Shown piece by piece: positions 8,253 through 16,641 of a DNA stretch of 64,000 bases. Source of the stretch: Alkalihalobacillus trypoxylicola (GTDB lineage Bacteria; Bacillota; Bacilli; Bacillales; Bacillaceae_D); the NCBI RefSeq assembly GCF_001590785.1, contig NZ_LTAO01000023.1:390100-454099 (forward strand). Reading direction: 5' to 3'. A model generated the notes under the pieces. It saw nothing but the letters and a program-made list of their open reading frames with translations, was not told the DNA's origin and ran no database searches. The translations under genes and the position numbers were made by a program. The number at the start of each line of letters is the position of its first letter. Position 1 is the stretch's first letter.

Positions 8253-9365
8253 ATGAATCATAAATATAGAAAGTACATGTATAAAATTTTGATCGCATTC
8301 GCTGTCTCAGGTGCCGTGACAGGAATCATCATGTCGTTTATTTATTTTCTTTTTCGATTTGGTTATAAAAGTCTAAGTATAAATGCCTTCCTTTACAGTA
8401 TTGTTGAAAGTATTCAGTTTTTCTCCGACACTTACTTAAATACCGTAACGGTGATTAGTTTTATATTATTTATTTTGATTATGCTCGTTATTCTTCATAA
8501 GCACATTTTATATTTAGTAAAAATAGAAGAAGGCTTAGAGAAGATGGCCAGTGGTCAATTAAAAGAAAAAATTGAGATAGTTGAGGATAGTGACTTAGCT
8601 CGAATTGCCGAGAAAACAAACCAGCTTTCAGACAAATTAGAACAAACGATAAAAGAAGAAAGATTAGCAGAAGAAGCAAAAACCGAGCTAATAACAAATG
8701 TGTCACACGATCTAAGAACACCGCTCACCTCAATATTAGGGTATTTAGAATTAATAGAGCGAGATCAATATAAAGACGAGGTAACTCTTCGATATTATAC
8801 GGATATAGCATTCCGCAAAACAAAGCAAGTTCATGCTATGGTTAACGATCTATTTGAATATATTCGCACAAAAAATCCAAGCTTAGTTTTAGATAAAAAA
8901 GTCATTGATTTGAAAGAATTAATCAAACAATCGACTGAACAGCTAACGATTCAATTTAACAAAGAAGAAATGACATGCAGAATAGAGCTACCAGAACAAG
9001 AATCCAAAATAAATATTGATCCCGAAAAAATATCTCGTGTTTTCGAAAACATACTAGGTAATGCCTTAAAATACGGAAAGGAAGGCAAATATGTCGACAT
9101 CAATTTCCAACAATCTCTTGATGAGGTTAAGATTGAAATTAAAAATTATGGAGATCCTATTTCTAAAATGGATATTCCCTATTTATTTGATCGATTTTAT
9201 CGGATCGAAAAATCCCGTTCGAAGGATACAGGCGGATCTGGTTTAGGCTTAGCGATAGCTAAAAATATTGTTGAGCTTCATAATGGTAAAATCAAGGTAA
9301 CTAGTGACCAAACTGGAACAGCCTTTACCATTCAATTACCTAAATCCATTGTGCCTGTTCAATAA
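8253..9365 (+). CDS. VanS-like sensor histidine kinase
   Basis: A 370-residue membrane kinase with two N-terminal transmembrane helices (about 10-32 and 63-82) enclosing a short external loop, a HAMP-like linker, and HisKA with phosphoacceptor His152 in VSHDLRTPLTS. The HATPase domain has the N box (NILGNALKYG), F box (DRFYRIEKSR) and G box (GGSGLGLAIAKNI). Layout and size match VanS/OmpR-partner kinases. The likely partner is the OmpR-type regulator at 12051; the two are separated by the ligase and racemase genes rather than adjacent. The short sensor loop is compatible with ligand sensing in or near the membrane. RBS AAGGAG precedes the ATG. Confidence 0.88.
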   Translation: MNHKYRKYMYKILIAFAVSGAVTGIIMSFIYFLFRFGYKSLSINAFLYSIVESIQFFSDTYLNTVTVISFILFILIMLVILHKHILYLVKIEEGLEKMASGQLKEKIEIVEDSDLARIAEKTNQLSDKLEQTIKEERLAEEAKTELITNVSHDLRTPLTSILGYLELIERDQYKDEVTLRYYTDIAFRKTKQVHAMVNDLFEYIRTKNPSLVLDKKVIDLKELIKQSTEQLTIQFNKEEMTCRIELPEQESKINIDPEKISRVFENILGNALKYGKEGKYVDINFQQSLDEVKIEIKNYGDPISKMDIPYLFDRFYRIEKSRSKDTGGSGLGLAIAKNIVELHNGKIKVTSDQTGTAFTIQLPKSIVPVQ

Positions 9366-9404
9366 AACCAACTTTAATCACATTGAAAAGTTTAAGGATT
9401 TAGA

Positions 9405-9582
9405 GATAAAATGGCATGCTCGAGCCGAAATCCACCACTTCCCACTGTAGTTACGCTTACGTCTTTCACAGGAAATTTACCCATTCAATAGAGCCCTCCT
9501 TCTTTCACAAGAAGGAAGGTTCTTAGTTCGTTATTAGTGTCTGCATCCATTACACAACATTATAAAGTTTTGCTTTATGAGA
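9405..9582 (-). repeat. Dispersed repeat family B, copy 2
   Basis: On the minus strand: AAAGCAAAACTTTAT, TGTAATGGATGCAGACA, a hairpin of CCTTCCTTCTTG and AAGAAGGAGGG, TTGAATGGGTAAATTTCC, AAGACGTAAGC, CAGTGGGAAGTGGTGGA. The order is the same as in the copy at 26.8 kb. It occupies the gap between the kinase and ligase genes, so the VanS-like and ligase units are probably transcribed separately. Confidence 0.8.
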
Positions 9583-9743
9583 CGAAAAAGACTGTGTCCC
9601 ACCCTTTTTTAAATATAAATTACTTAGACAAGCAACTACTTTGTGTGAAGTTCTTCATTCATGCGCAATATACAAGCTGCTTTTTTAATTATCATCCAGT
9701 TTTTCTACAGTTACCTTTTCCCTTTCGTTTATGTAGCCATTTT

Positions 9744-9800
9744 TATGTTCTTAAGGTTTCTTTAATTTTTCTTTCTTTTTTCTTTAATCTAGTTATGTAA
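9744..9800 (+). promoter_or_regulatory. Putative ligase promoter with VanR-like site
   Basis: TATGTTCTTAAGGTTTC (9744-9760) is a near match to the block at 6744-6762 before the carboxypeptidase. A possible -10 (TATGTAAAT) lies about 30-40 nt downstream, before the ligase ribosome site TTAGGAGAG. The assignment to the cluster regulator is inferred. Confidence 0.4.
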
Positions 9801-9837
9801 ATTAAAGATATTAAAATGACATTAGGAGAGAAACGCT

Positions 9838-10917
9838 ATGAACAAAAAAAATATTGCGGTAATCTTTGGTGGAGTATCATCTGAGCATCAAGTTTCTATT
9901 ACATCAGCAACTGCTATTATGGAGGGTCTTCCTTCCGATAAATATGACATAACACCGATTATCATTAGTCAAAAAGGAAGCTGGTACTTATTCGATCAAC
10001 CTTTAAATGAGTTAGCAAATGATGATTGGGAAACTCGACTTTCTTTAAAGAGAGTGCTCATTAGTACAGACCACCAAAAACCTGGATTAATTATTTTTGA
10101 TAAAGAGCGTCTTCAATATGTATCAATTGATTGCTATTTTCCTGTACTTCACGGAAAAAATGGAGAAGATGGAACTATTCAAGGTCTACTTGATTTAACG
10201 AATATTCCTTATGTAGGCTGCGGAACATTAAGCTCAGCTTTATCGATGGACAAAGTATTTGCTTATCAAATCGTAAAGGAATTAAAAGTTAAGATTCCTG
10301 AATTTATTTCCTTTCATCAGCAGCAATATAATGATGAGCTACTAGCACAAAAAATAAAAGAAACTTTAGGTTACCCTTTATTTGTGAAGCCTGTAAACTC
10401 AGGGTCTTCCTTTGGGATTACGAAGGTATATCAAGAGGATGAGCTCAAAAAAGCAATTGAACATGCGTTCCTTCATGATCAGAAAGTCATTTGTGAAAAA
10501 GCCATAGTAGGAACAGAGGTAGGCTGTGCCGTTTATGGAAATGAGAAGCCTGAAACAGGATTGGTTGGGGAAATTTCAGCAAGTCAGGACTATTTGGATT
10601 TTAATGATAAATATATTTATGGTCAAATTAAACAATATGTGCCAGCTCGAGTCGATCACGATATACTAAAGCTCGTCCAACAAAAGGCGATTGATATTTA
10701 TCAAACATTAGGTTGCAGTGGATTAGCTAGAGTCGACTTTTTTATCAAAGAAAATGGAGAAATCATCTTTAACGAGATTAACACAATGCCAGGGTTTACT
10801 CCTTCTAGTAGATATCCTAAAATGCTTGAAGCATCAGGGATACAATACTCAGATTTGTTAGATGAACTGATTGAATTAGCTTTGAGCAAAAAGGAGATTG
10901 AATATGAGAAATGCTAG
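9838..10917 (+). CDS. VanG/VanC-type D-alanine-D-X ligase
   Basis: A 359-residue ATP-grasp ligase joining D-Ala to a second D-residue for peptidoglycan precursors. Seen: IAVIFGGVSSEHQVS at the N terminus, HGKNGEDGTIQG, SALSMDK, FVKPVNSGSSFGITKV (ATP grasp), EVGCAVYGN, omega-loop region DFNDKYIYG, PARVD, SGLARVDFF and NEINTMPGFTPSSRYP. From memory the pattern (GCAV.G, PARID-type, LGCSG, SRYP.M) is closest to VanG and also VanC/E D-Ala-D-Ser ligases. The Lys-Tyr pair in the omega loop argues against a VanA-type D-Ala-D-Lac ligase. A plain D-Ala-D-Ala ligase cannot be excluded from sequence alone. It is translationally coupled to the racemase gene (14-nt overlap). Confidence 0.88.
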   Translation: MNKKNIAVIFGGVSSEHQVSITSATAIMEGLPSDKYDITPIIISQKGSWYLFDQPLNELANDDWETRLSLKRVLISTDHQKPGLIIFDKERLQYVSIDCYFPVLHGKNGEDGTIQGLLDLTNIPYVGCGTLSSALSMDKVFAYQIVKELKVKIPEFISFHQQQYNDELLAQKIKETLGYPLFVKPVNSGSSFGITKVYQEDELKKAIEHAFLHDQKVICEKAIVGTEVGCAVYGNEKPETGLVGEISASQDYLDFNDKYIYGQIKQYVPARVDHDILKLVQQKAIDIYQTLGCSGLARVDFFIKENGEIIFNEINTMPGFTPSSRYPKMLEASGIQYSDLLDELIELALSKKEIEYEKC

Positions 10918-12076
10918 AGCTTGGGCACCGGTCTCCTTGTCTAACTTGAAGCATAATCTATCCATCATTCAAGAAATCATTCCTTCACAAACCCAAATCA
11001 TGGCTGTCATTAAAGCCGATGCTTATGGTCATGGAATAAAAGAAGTCTCTGAACAATTATATCTCTTAGGAGTTAAAGCTTTTGCCGTTGCTACTCTTGA
11101 TGAAGGAATGGAGGTTCGTAAGACGTTATTACTTCATGACGATATCGAAATTTTAATTTTAGGAAGAACTGATTGTTTCGATGCCAATTTATTAGAAAAA
11201 TATCGATTAACGCAAACCTTATCCTCTCACTCATACGCTTTGGAATTAGAAAGGTATGCAACCGAGCACTCCTTGACGATTGATGCTCATCTAAAAATTG
11301 ATACAGGAATGCATCGATTAGGCTATGACTGGGACCAAATCGATATCATCAAACAGACTTTTTATTTAAAACATATAAAAATTAAGGGCATTTATAGCCA
11401 TTTATCTAGAGCTGATAGCTTTACTCAGGAAGATGTAGATTGGACTCATCAACAGATTGACCGCTTTAACGATTGTCTTGTTGAATTAAAAGATTATCCA
11501 TACGGGAAAACACATTTACAAAATAGTGGTGGAATCATTAATTATTCTCATCTACAATATGATTATGTAAGACCAGGGATTATGCTGTACGGTTCACCAT
11601 CAGGAGAAACACATTCGATCGGCTTAAAGCCTACTGTACAGTTAAAAGCAACGATAGCTTCTATAAAGCAGGTCAATGTAAATCAATCGATCGGTTATGG
11701 AAGAAGCTATATTTCGAAAAAACCTATGAAAATCGCATCCGTTACGATCGGCTATGCAGATGGATACCCCCGCAGCTTATCGGGGCAAAATGCACCTGTG
11801 CTCGTAAATGGGCAAATGGCTTCCCTCATTGGGAACGTTTGTATGGACCAGATTATCATTGATGTTACTCATATTAAATCAGTAAACGAAGGAGATATTG
11901 TCACGTTGATTGGTGAGGATCAGCAGCAATCGATTTCTATAGCAGACCTTGCGAATTTAGCTCAAACGATAACCAATGATTTATTGTGTCAATTTTCACT
12001 TCGGGTACAGAGGTTATATACTTCAGACAGCTGGAAGGATGTGCAAAGATTTGCCCAAGAAAATTTTAATTGTTGA
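10904..12076 (+). CDS. alr: Alanine (or serine) racemase, PLP-dependent
   Basis: Fold-type III PLP racemase, about 390 residues, soluble. The PLP lysine is in MAVIKADAYGHG; DTGMHRLG, SHLSRAD and PGIMLYG are family signatures. The second catalytic base is the Tyr of SIGYGRSY, and GNVCMDQIIIDV is the conserved active-site entry segment. ATG 10904 sits 7 nt after AAGGAG, better than the TTG at 10898. VanT serine racemases carry a large N-terminal membrane domain that is absent here, so this is Alr-like in architecture. Near the C terminus the usual SYRVPR-type segment reads SLRVQR, replacing the Tyr that influences Ala/Ser preference in Geobacillus Alr. Some ordinary racemases (e.g. E. coli) also have Leu there, so this does not settle the substrate. 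Its place directly after the ligase points to supplying D-Ala or D-Ser. Confidence 0.9.
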   Translation: MRNARAWAPVSLSNLKHNLSIIQEIIPSQTQIMAVIKADAYGHGIKEVSEQLYLLGVKAFAVATLDEGMEVRKTLLLHDDIEILILGRTDCFDANLLEKYRLTQTLSSHSYALELERYATEHSLTIDAHLKIDTGMHRLGYDWDQIDIIKQTFYLKHIKIKGIYSHLSRADSFTQEDVDWTHQQIDRFNDCLVELKDYPYGKTHLQNSGGIINYSHLQYDYVRPGIMLYGSPSGETHSIGLKPTVQLKATIASIKQVNVNQSIGYGRSYISKKPMKIASVTIGYADGYPRSLSGQNAPVLVNGQMASLIGNVCMDQIIIDVTHIKSVNEGDIVTLIGEDQQQSISIADLANLAQTITNDLLCQFSLRVQRLYTSDSWKDVQRFAQENFNC

Positions 12077-12737
12077 TGATGATTTTGAAATCGCTCAATT
12101 AATCAAAATTTCATTAGAAAATGATGGCTTTATTACTAAAAGAGCTGAAAACGGATTAGAGGCTCTTTCTTTGATTACTGAGGAAGAGTTTGATTTAATT
12201 GTCCTAGATATTATGATGCCTAAAATGGATGGACTTGAGTTTTGTCAGGAAATCCGTAAAACCAAAACGATTCCGATCTTAATGATTAGTGCCAAGTCTG
12301 AGGATATGGATAGAATTAAAGGCATTATGACAGGCGCTGACGACTATATGGTCAAGCCCTTTAATATTCTGGAGTTATTAGTAAGAATAAAAGCCTTAAT
12401 AAGAAGAGCCTATTACTTTAGACAAAATGATCAAAATGATGGAATCATTGAATTAGGACCGCTTTTGATTAACAAGTTAAAGTACACAGTAACAGTAGGT
12501 GAAGTAGAAATTAAATTGACCTCCAAAGAATTCGATATTCTCTATCTATTAGCGAGTCATCCTAAACAGGTCTTCGATTCAGAATCGATTTTTAAGCATG
12601 TTTGGAAGGAAAAATATTTTGATTCCAACAATACCGTCATGGTACATATTAGTAATTTAAGAGACAAGCTAGAAAGAATAGTTGGCTATAAAGTCATTCA
12701 AACCGTTTGGGGCGTTGGATATAAAATTGAAATATAA
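12051..12737 (+). CDS. VanR-like OmpR-family response regulator
   Basis: A REC domain with acidic pocket (IVDDD) and phospho-acceptor Asp53 in VLDIMMPKMDG, conserved Lys in YMVKPF, then a winged-helix Trans_reg_C domain (SKEFDILYLLASHP ... NTVMVHISNLRDKLE ... VIQTVWGVGYKIEI). The best start is TTG 12051 (MPKKILIVDDD), placed 11 nt after GGAAGGA; an ATG at 12039 lies inside that ribosome site. The gene overlaps the end of the racemase by 26 nt, so the two are translationally coupled. The putative partner is the kinase at 8253. Likely targets are the shared TTCTTAAG blocks upstream of 6819 and 9838. It resembles VanR and other regulators of cell-wall stress. Confidence 0.88.
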   Translation: MPKKILIVDDDFEIAQLIKISLENDGFITKRAENGLEALSLITEEEFDLIVLDIMMPKMDGLEFCQEIRKTKTIPILMISAKSEDMDRIKGIMTGADDYMVKPFNILELLVRIKALIRRAYYFRQNDQNDGIIELGPLLINKLKYTVTVGEVEIKLTSKEFDILYLLASHPKQVFDSESIFKHVWKEKYFDSNNTVMVHISNLRDKLERIVGYKVIQTVWGVGYKIEI

Positions 12738-12747
12738 TGAGATCAAC

Positions 12748-12784
12748 AAAACTACTCATAAACCATCATGAGTAGTTTTTTCTA
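12748..12784. terminator. Bidirectional terminator between convergent genes
   Basis: AAACTACTCAT - AAACCATC - ATGAGTAGTTT with T-runs on both sides. It ends the racemase/regulator unit on the plus strand and the sigma/anti-sigma unit on the minus strand. Confidence 0.9.
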
Positions 12785-12785
12785 T

Positions 12786-13304
12786 TTATCGAATCGGATC
12801 TTCAAAATTCCAATTTGTAAAAATAGCATCTGCCTTCACTGGGTTTTCATTAGGATTTTCGGCAAATCCTCCAATCAAATTACCTTCTCTAAAAGTTGGT
12901 TCAAATAACTGTTCATCCTTTGGTCCAGCAGTCGGTCCATCGATTCCTAATTTAGTCTCTTCGGTCACCACAACCTGCATACCATTATCTAAGGTAAAGC
13001 TCAATCCATCCTCGCTCACTTCTGTAATATATCCTTCGATATTAAGCATGACGCTAGCAGCTGGTGCATTAGGATCTACTTCAATCCGATCGGTTAAATC
13101 TAAGGCTACCTCATTATTAGCATTATTAAAGAAAATAACAAACGCCAAAATGGCACAAGCAACAAAACTTCCACCCAAAATGCTTACTTTTTTCATAGAG
13201 AACCTCTTTTCACTTGGTTTATAGTCGGACATTTCCTTTTTCATCTTCGTCTTAAATTCCTCTGACGCTTTAATTTGCCTCATCGCTTTTTTATAAGCGC
13301 TCAT
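12786..13304 (-). CDS. Putative anti-sigma factor, membrane protein
   Basis: A 172-residue protein with a charged cytosolic N terminus (about 1-38), one transmembrane helix (ILGGSFVACAILAFVIFFNN, about 42-61) and an external C-terminal domain with a beta-rich segment (GYITEVSEDGLSFTLDNG) that looks like an OB or DUF3221-type fold. It begins 4 nt after the stop of the ECF sigma gene, its ribosome site lying in the sigma gene's last codons. Topology and coupling are those expected of an anti-sigma factor holding the sigma factor at the membrane. No zinc-binding HxxxCxxC motif is present, so it is not a ZAS-type anti-sigma. The role is inferred from context. Confidence 0.7.
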   Translation of the reverse strand: MSAYKKAMRQIKASEEFKTKMKKEMSDYKPSEKRFSMKKVSILGGSFVACAILAFVIFFNNANNEVALDLTDRIEVDPNAPAASVMLNIEGYITEVSEDGLSFTLDNGMQVVVTEETKLGIDGPTAGPKDEQLFEPTFREGNLIGGFAENPNENPVKADAIFTNWNFEDPIR

Positions 13305-13308
13305 TTCT

Positions 13309-13782
13309 TTAACTCCCTTCCTCTAATATAAATCTCAATTTCATCCGTAATCTTCTTAATTTCGAGCTAACGGTATTCACTTTCATTTCTAAAAGGTTGG
13401 CAATTTCAGCAATTTTATAGCCTTCATAATAATGTAAGTAGACTATAGTTGTTTCCTCGAGCTCTAGCTCGAATATTTCAGGCAATATACTTTGTTCTTC
13501 TTTTGCCATAAAAGTCATCTCTTCTGTGATCGGGATATTTTTTCTAACACGAGATAATTTAAAATAGTCTTTGCATTTATTGTAAGTCACTTTAATAAGC
13601 CAACCCTTTAAATGGGCTTCATCGTCAAAGAAATCCCTTTGTTTCATAAGTGACATATAAACTTCTTGGACAATGTCCTCAGCTTCAGACATATTTTTAG
13701 TCTGCTGGATAGCAATGCGAATGAGAGTATCACTGAAATTTTCTACAATATCATGGATACGTAAGCCGGCGAACGTTTTCAT
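13309..13782 (-). CDS. ECF-subfamily RNA polymerase sigma factor
   Basis: A 157-residue sigma-70 family protein with only regions 2 and 4, as in ECF factors. Region 2 includes EAEDIVQEVYMSLMKQ and HLKGWLIKVTYNKCKDYFK. Region 4 is a helix-turn-helix with YLHYYEGYKIAEIANLLEMKVNTVSSKLRRLRMKL. The ATG at 13782 follows AGGAGG by 6 nt. It controls an unknown stress regulon together with the downstream membrane protein. I did not find a convincing autoregulatory AAC-type -35 upstream. Confidence 0.9.
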   Translation of the reverse strand: MKTFAGLRIHDIVENFSDTLIRIAIQQTKNMSEAEDIVQEVYMSLMKQRDFFDDEAHLKGWLIKVTYNKCKDYFKLSRVRKNIPITEEMTFMAKEEQSILPEIFELELEETTIVYLHYYEGYKIAEIANLLEMKVNTVSSKLRRLRMKLRFILEEGS

Positions 13783-13837
13783 ATCCAACCTCCTTCACTT
13801 ATAATACGAATTACGAAAGGAAAATCGTGCAATTCGT

Positions 13838-13890
13838 CTAAAAAAAAGAGAAAGTGCTTACCTCTTTCAAGGTAAGATCTCTCTCTAAGG
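13838..13890 (-). terminator. Terminator of the methyltransferase gene
   Basis: Minus-strand hairpin CTTACC - TTGAAAGA - GGTAAG, with an outer AGAGA/TCTCT-type extension, followed by a run of eight T. It separates the methyltransferase from the sigma factor gene. Confidence 0.75.
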
Positions 13891-13936
13891 ATATATTGTA
13901 CATCGTGCATTGTAATCTTCTTTAGCAATTGAAGTT

Positions 13937-14713
13937 TTATTTTCTTGCCACATACAACGTCCATCTATCTTTTTCAATGATTTTATCCATATTAGGCAAT
14001 GACTCGTCTATATAATCCATTAATTGGGCAAGTTCCATGTCAGAAAGCTCGTGAAGTATACTTCTGCCCTTTCTCTTTTTTATATCCTCCAAAAGAGCTT
14101 GTTTTTCTTCGTAAACCTTTCTCGTTTCCCATATTTTTAATTCTGATATCACAGTAAATCCTGATTCAGAAAAACTTTTATGAATATCTTTGCTTGTAAA
14201 CCTCCGTTTGCTCTCTAGCTGCTTTAGCCTTGGAAAACAATCAAAAAAATACCCTCGAATATGTTGATGCGAGCCTTTTACAAAACAGTCCTCTGGTGTT
14301 CGATCTTGGATAATCAAGTATCCATCTTGTTTTAATATTCTATGTGCTTCTGCAAAAGCTGGATTAAGTTGATCTAGATGATGAATGAGTGCTCTTTGTA
14401 GAACGAGTTCACAACTACTTATTGGTAATGTCGTATTTTTTGCCGTACCAAAACGAAAGGAGATCGTATCATCAGGTTGACAGGTTTCTTTTGCACCTTC
14501 CAAATTAGACTTCGAAAAATCTATACCTATCGTTTTTTTAACTCCAATATCAGAAAGAGCTTTACAATAAATCCCACCACCACAGCCAACATCAACAGCG
14601 GTTTTCACCATTTTTTCACCGAGAATTCCACTTACGGTTTTTTTCCATTCTGCGTCAACATTTCTAGTTGTATAACTATACTTATGTTCGTTGCTATGAA
14701 AATTGATACTCAT
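13937..14713 (-). CDS. Class I SAM-dependent methyltransferase
   Basis: A 258-residue Methyltransf_11/25-type enzyme. The SAM-binding motif I is TAVDVGCGGGIYCKAL (about 39-54), motif II is the acidic end of KTIGIDFSKSNL, and post-motifs include VLQRALIHHLDQLNPAFAEAHRILKQDGYLIIQDRTP, the usual arrangement of small-molecule methyltransferases near UbiE/BioC. The acceptor is unknown. It is a monocistronic minus-strand gene with a strong GAGGAGGGGG ribosome site and its own terminator. Confidence 0.88.
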   Translation of the reverse strand: MSINFHSNEHKYSYTTRNVDAEWKKTVSGILGEKMVKTAVDVGCGGGIYCKALSDIGVKKTIGIDFSKSNLEGAKETCQPDDTISFRFGTAKNTTLPISSCELVLQRALIHHLDQLNPAFAEAHRILKQDGYLIIQDRTPEDCFVKGSHQHIRGYFFDCFPRLKQLESKRRFTSKDIHKSFSESGFTVISELKIWETRKVYEEKQALLEDIKKRKGRSILHELSDMELAQLMDYIDESLPNMDKIIEKDRWTLYVARK

Positions 14714-15005
14714 CCTTCCCCCTCCTCTATACCTATCATTTTATGTCTTAACCAATTAGTTAGTCTAATACAGAAAGGTGATAGCAGAGGATAACAAAGG
14801 CTTATATAGATTGTATAATTTTTCAATTTTTAGCAACTACATTCATATGTTTATGAATCCTTATTCCTTATACATTCTTATTTTTTATCGATTTTCCTCA
14901 TTTCGTAAATCTTTAGCCCAACTATACCTCTTCTTCATTTTATCTTTATTTTGTTTCGATACTCTTTACATGTACAAAATTTTAAATGGAATTGAGGAAG
15001 AAGGA

Positions 15006-15860
15006 ATGAAAAAACACTACCAGATTCTAATCCTTTTCTGTTTGATCCTAATGTCCGGATGTCAGCAGAATCATTATGAAAAGGAAATAAGCGAAGAGAC
15101 CTTACTTTCACAATCAATAACCCTTGATGAAAATAAGGAGAAGGAAGAGCTTACTCATACTGAAGAGAAAATTGAAAATGAAGCAACTAGCGAAGATACA
15201 GAAGAATTAATAGATATTGATACTGAGGACAATGTCGTCTATTTAACCTTTGATGACGGACCTAATTTAGCCACTTCTACTATATTAGAAGTTTTACAGG
15301 AATATGATGCAGAAGCGACCTTTTTTTTGATGGAGCCTTTAATGAGGGAATACCCACAGCTTGTACAAAACATCTTAGACGAAAACCATGCCATAGGATT
15401 ACACGGAGTTACTCATAACAAAGATAAATTTTATGAATCCGAACAATCAGCTTTAAATGAAATGCTTCAAGGACAGGAGACATTAAAGGATCTTACAGGT
15501 GTTCACACAAACTTAATCCGTACTCCATATGGAAGCATTCCTTATTTAACAGAATCTTATCGAGAATTATTTCAGGAGAACAACTTTAAAATTTGGGATT
15601 GGAATGTAGATAGTAGTGATTGGTCATTAACTGGTCAGCAATATGTAGACTCTGTCATTAACCAAATAGAAAAGCTTGATCAGGCAAATATCACACCTAT
15701 CATTTTATTACATGATACAGCTGAAACCGCCGAGCACCTTCCAACTCTTTTAACCTATTTAAAAAATAATCATTTTACAATGAAGAAACTAACGGACCAA
15801 TTAAAACCTTATCAATTCAGCTGCCATGAGCGCTGTTATCGATTAAACTCTGGACAGTAA
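15006..15860 (+). CDS. Polysaccharide deacetylase lipoprotein (CE4)
   Basis: A 284-residue lipoprotein: signal peptide ending in LILMSGC (lipobox Cys about 19), an acidic linker, then a NodB/CE4 deacetylase domain. The five CE4 motifs are visible: TFDDGPN (metal Asp), HGVTHN (metal His pair), RTPYGS, DWNVDSSDW and ILLHD. This indicates an active metal-dependent N-deacetylase for peptidoglycan GlcNAc/MurNAc or another envelope glycan. The upstream-extended frame from 14778 is rejected because ATG 15006 has the ribosome site GAGGAAGAAGGA and starts a clean signal peptide. It is 28 bp from the amidase gene, suggesting a cell-wall remodelling operon. Confidence 0.92.
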   Translation: MKKHYQILILFCLILMSGCQQNHYEKEISEETLLSQSITLDENKEKEELTHTEEKIENEATSEDTEELIDIDTEDNVVYLTFDDGPNLATSTILEVLQEYDAEATFFLMEPLMREYPQLVQNILDENHAIGLHGVTHNKDKFYESEQSALNEMLQGQETLKDLTGVHTNLIRTPYGSIPYLTESYRELFQENNFKIWDWNVDSSDWSLTGQQYVDSVINQIEKLDQANITPIILLHDTAETAEHLPTLLTYLKNNHFTMKKLTDQLKPYQFSCHERCYRLNSGQ

Positions 15861-15888
15861 AAAAGTAAATTTTCAAAGGATGAGCGCG

Positions 15889-16599
15889 ATGAAAAAACGT
15901 TGGTATATCATCATTTCGACAATCATACTATTAATCTCTTTAATCCCCATTTATAAATGGTATAATGGATCTCTTTTTGAAAACATACCAGACGTTAACA
16001 TGGAATGGACCAATGAACAAATAAGTGAAAGAACTTTTGAGGAAGAGCATATTGAATATAAGTATAAAGTAGTGATTGATCCTGGTCATGGTGGCTCTGA
16101 TCCTGGAGCTATAGGATTTAGTGGATCATATGAAAAAGATTTTACATTAAGTTTATCAACCAAAGTGTTTAAATTATTAACAGAAAAATATCAAATAGGC
16201 GCTACTATGACAAGAGAAGGGGATCAGCATCTTTCATCGAAAACAAAAGATAGACCGAATATCGCTAATCATTTAGAAGCTGATTTATTTATTTCGATAC
16301 ATGCTAATATTTTTGAAGATTCAACCGTAACAGGTACAGAGACTTTTTATTATGATGAAGATTCGAAATCACTTGCTGATATTATTCATAAACATGTCAT
16401 AGAGGCAACAGGGTATCATGATAGAGGTGTTAAAGTTGGGAATTTCTTTGTTCTAAAAGATACTGAGATGCCGGCAGCCTTATTAGAATTAGGTTATTTA
16501 ACAAACCAAGAACAGGAAGAGGACATGCTTTCAGAATCATTTCAAAATCGAGTTGCACTAGCTATCGTAGAAGGAATTATCGAGTATTTAGAGCAATAA
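15889..16599 (+). CDS. N-acetylmuramoyl-L-alanine amidase (Amidase_3)
   Basis: An exported zinc amidase of 236 residues with one N-terminal membrane segment (WYIIISTIILLISLIPIY). Zinc and catalytic residues are clear: DPGHGGSDPG (His), the Glu of GFSGSYEKDF, SIHANIF (His) and ALLELGYLTN (catalytic Glu). The domain cleaves the MurNAc-L-Ala bond of peptidoglycan; CwlD/CwlC-like enzymes share this size. The ATG at 15889 is spaced 9-10 nt from AAAGG; the ATG at 15880 sits on that site. It forms a pair with the preceding CE4 deacetylase. In sporeformers, CwlD plus a deacetylase (PdaA) makes muramic lactam of the cortex; that role is possible but not shown here. Confidence 0.9.
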   Translation: MKKRWYIIISTIILLISLIPIYKWYNGSLFENIPDVNMEWTNEQISERTFEEEHIEYKYKVVIDPGHGGSDPGAIGFSGSYEKDFTLSLSTKVFKLLTEKYQIGATMTREGDQHLSSKTKDRPNIANHLEADLFISIHANIFEDSTVTGTETFYYDEDSKSLADIIHKHVIEATGYHDRGVKVGNFFVLKDTEMPAALLELGYLTNQEQEEDMLSESFQNRVALAIVEGIIEYLEQ

Positions 16600-16634
16600 A
16601 GAGTTCGATTAAGAAAATCGAACTCTTTTTTCTT
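16600..16634 (+). terminator. Terminator after the amidase gene
   Basis: AGAGTTCGATT - AAGAA - AATCGAACTCT followed by six T; a strong hairpin directly after the stop codon. On the minus strand it can also serve the kinase gene that ends at 16642. Confidence 0.92.
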
Positions 16635-16641
16635 TTAACTA

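Noticed and set aside
9537-9800. Open frame of 87 codons between kinase and ligase genes
   Set aside because: It starts inside repeat B copy 2, has no ribosome site, is Phe/Leu-rich from T-tracts and covers the ligase promoter.
9838-10917. VanA/VanB-type D-Ala-D-Lac ligase
   Set aside because: The omega loop has the Lys-Tyr pair rather than the His-containing VanA pattern, and no VanH dehydrogenase or VanX is present.
14778-15005. N-terminal extension of the CE4 lipoprotein
   Set aside because: The extension lacks a ribosome site and would bury the lipobox signal peptide; ATG 15006 has a good site.
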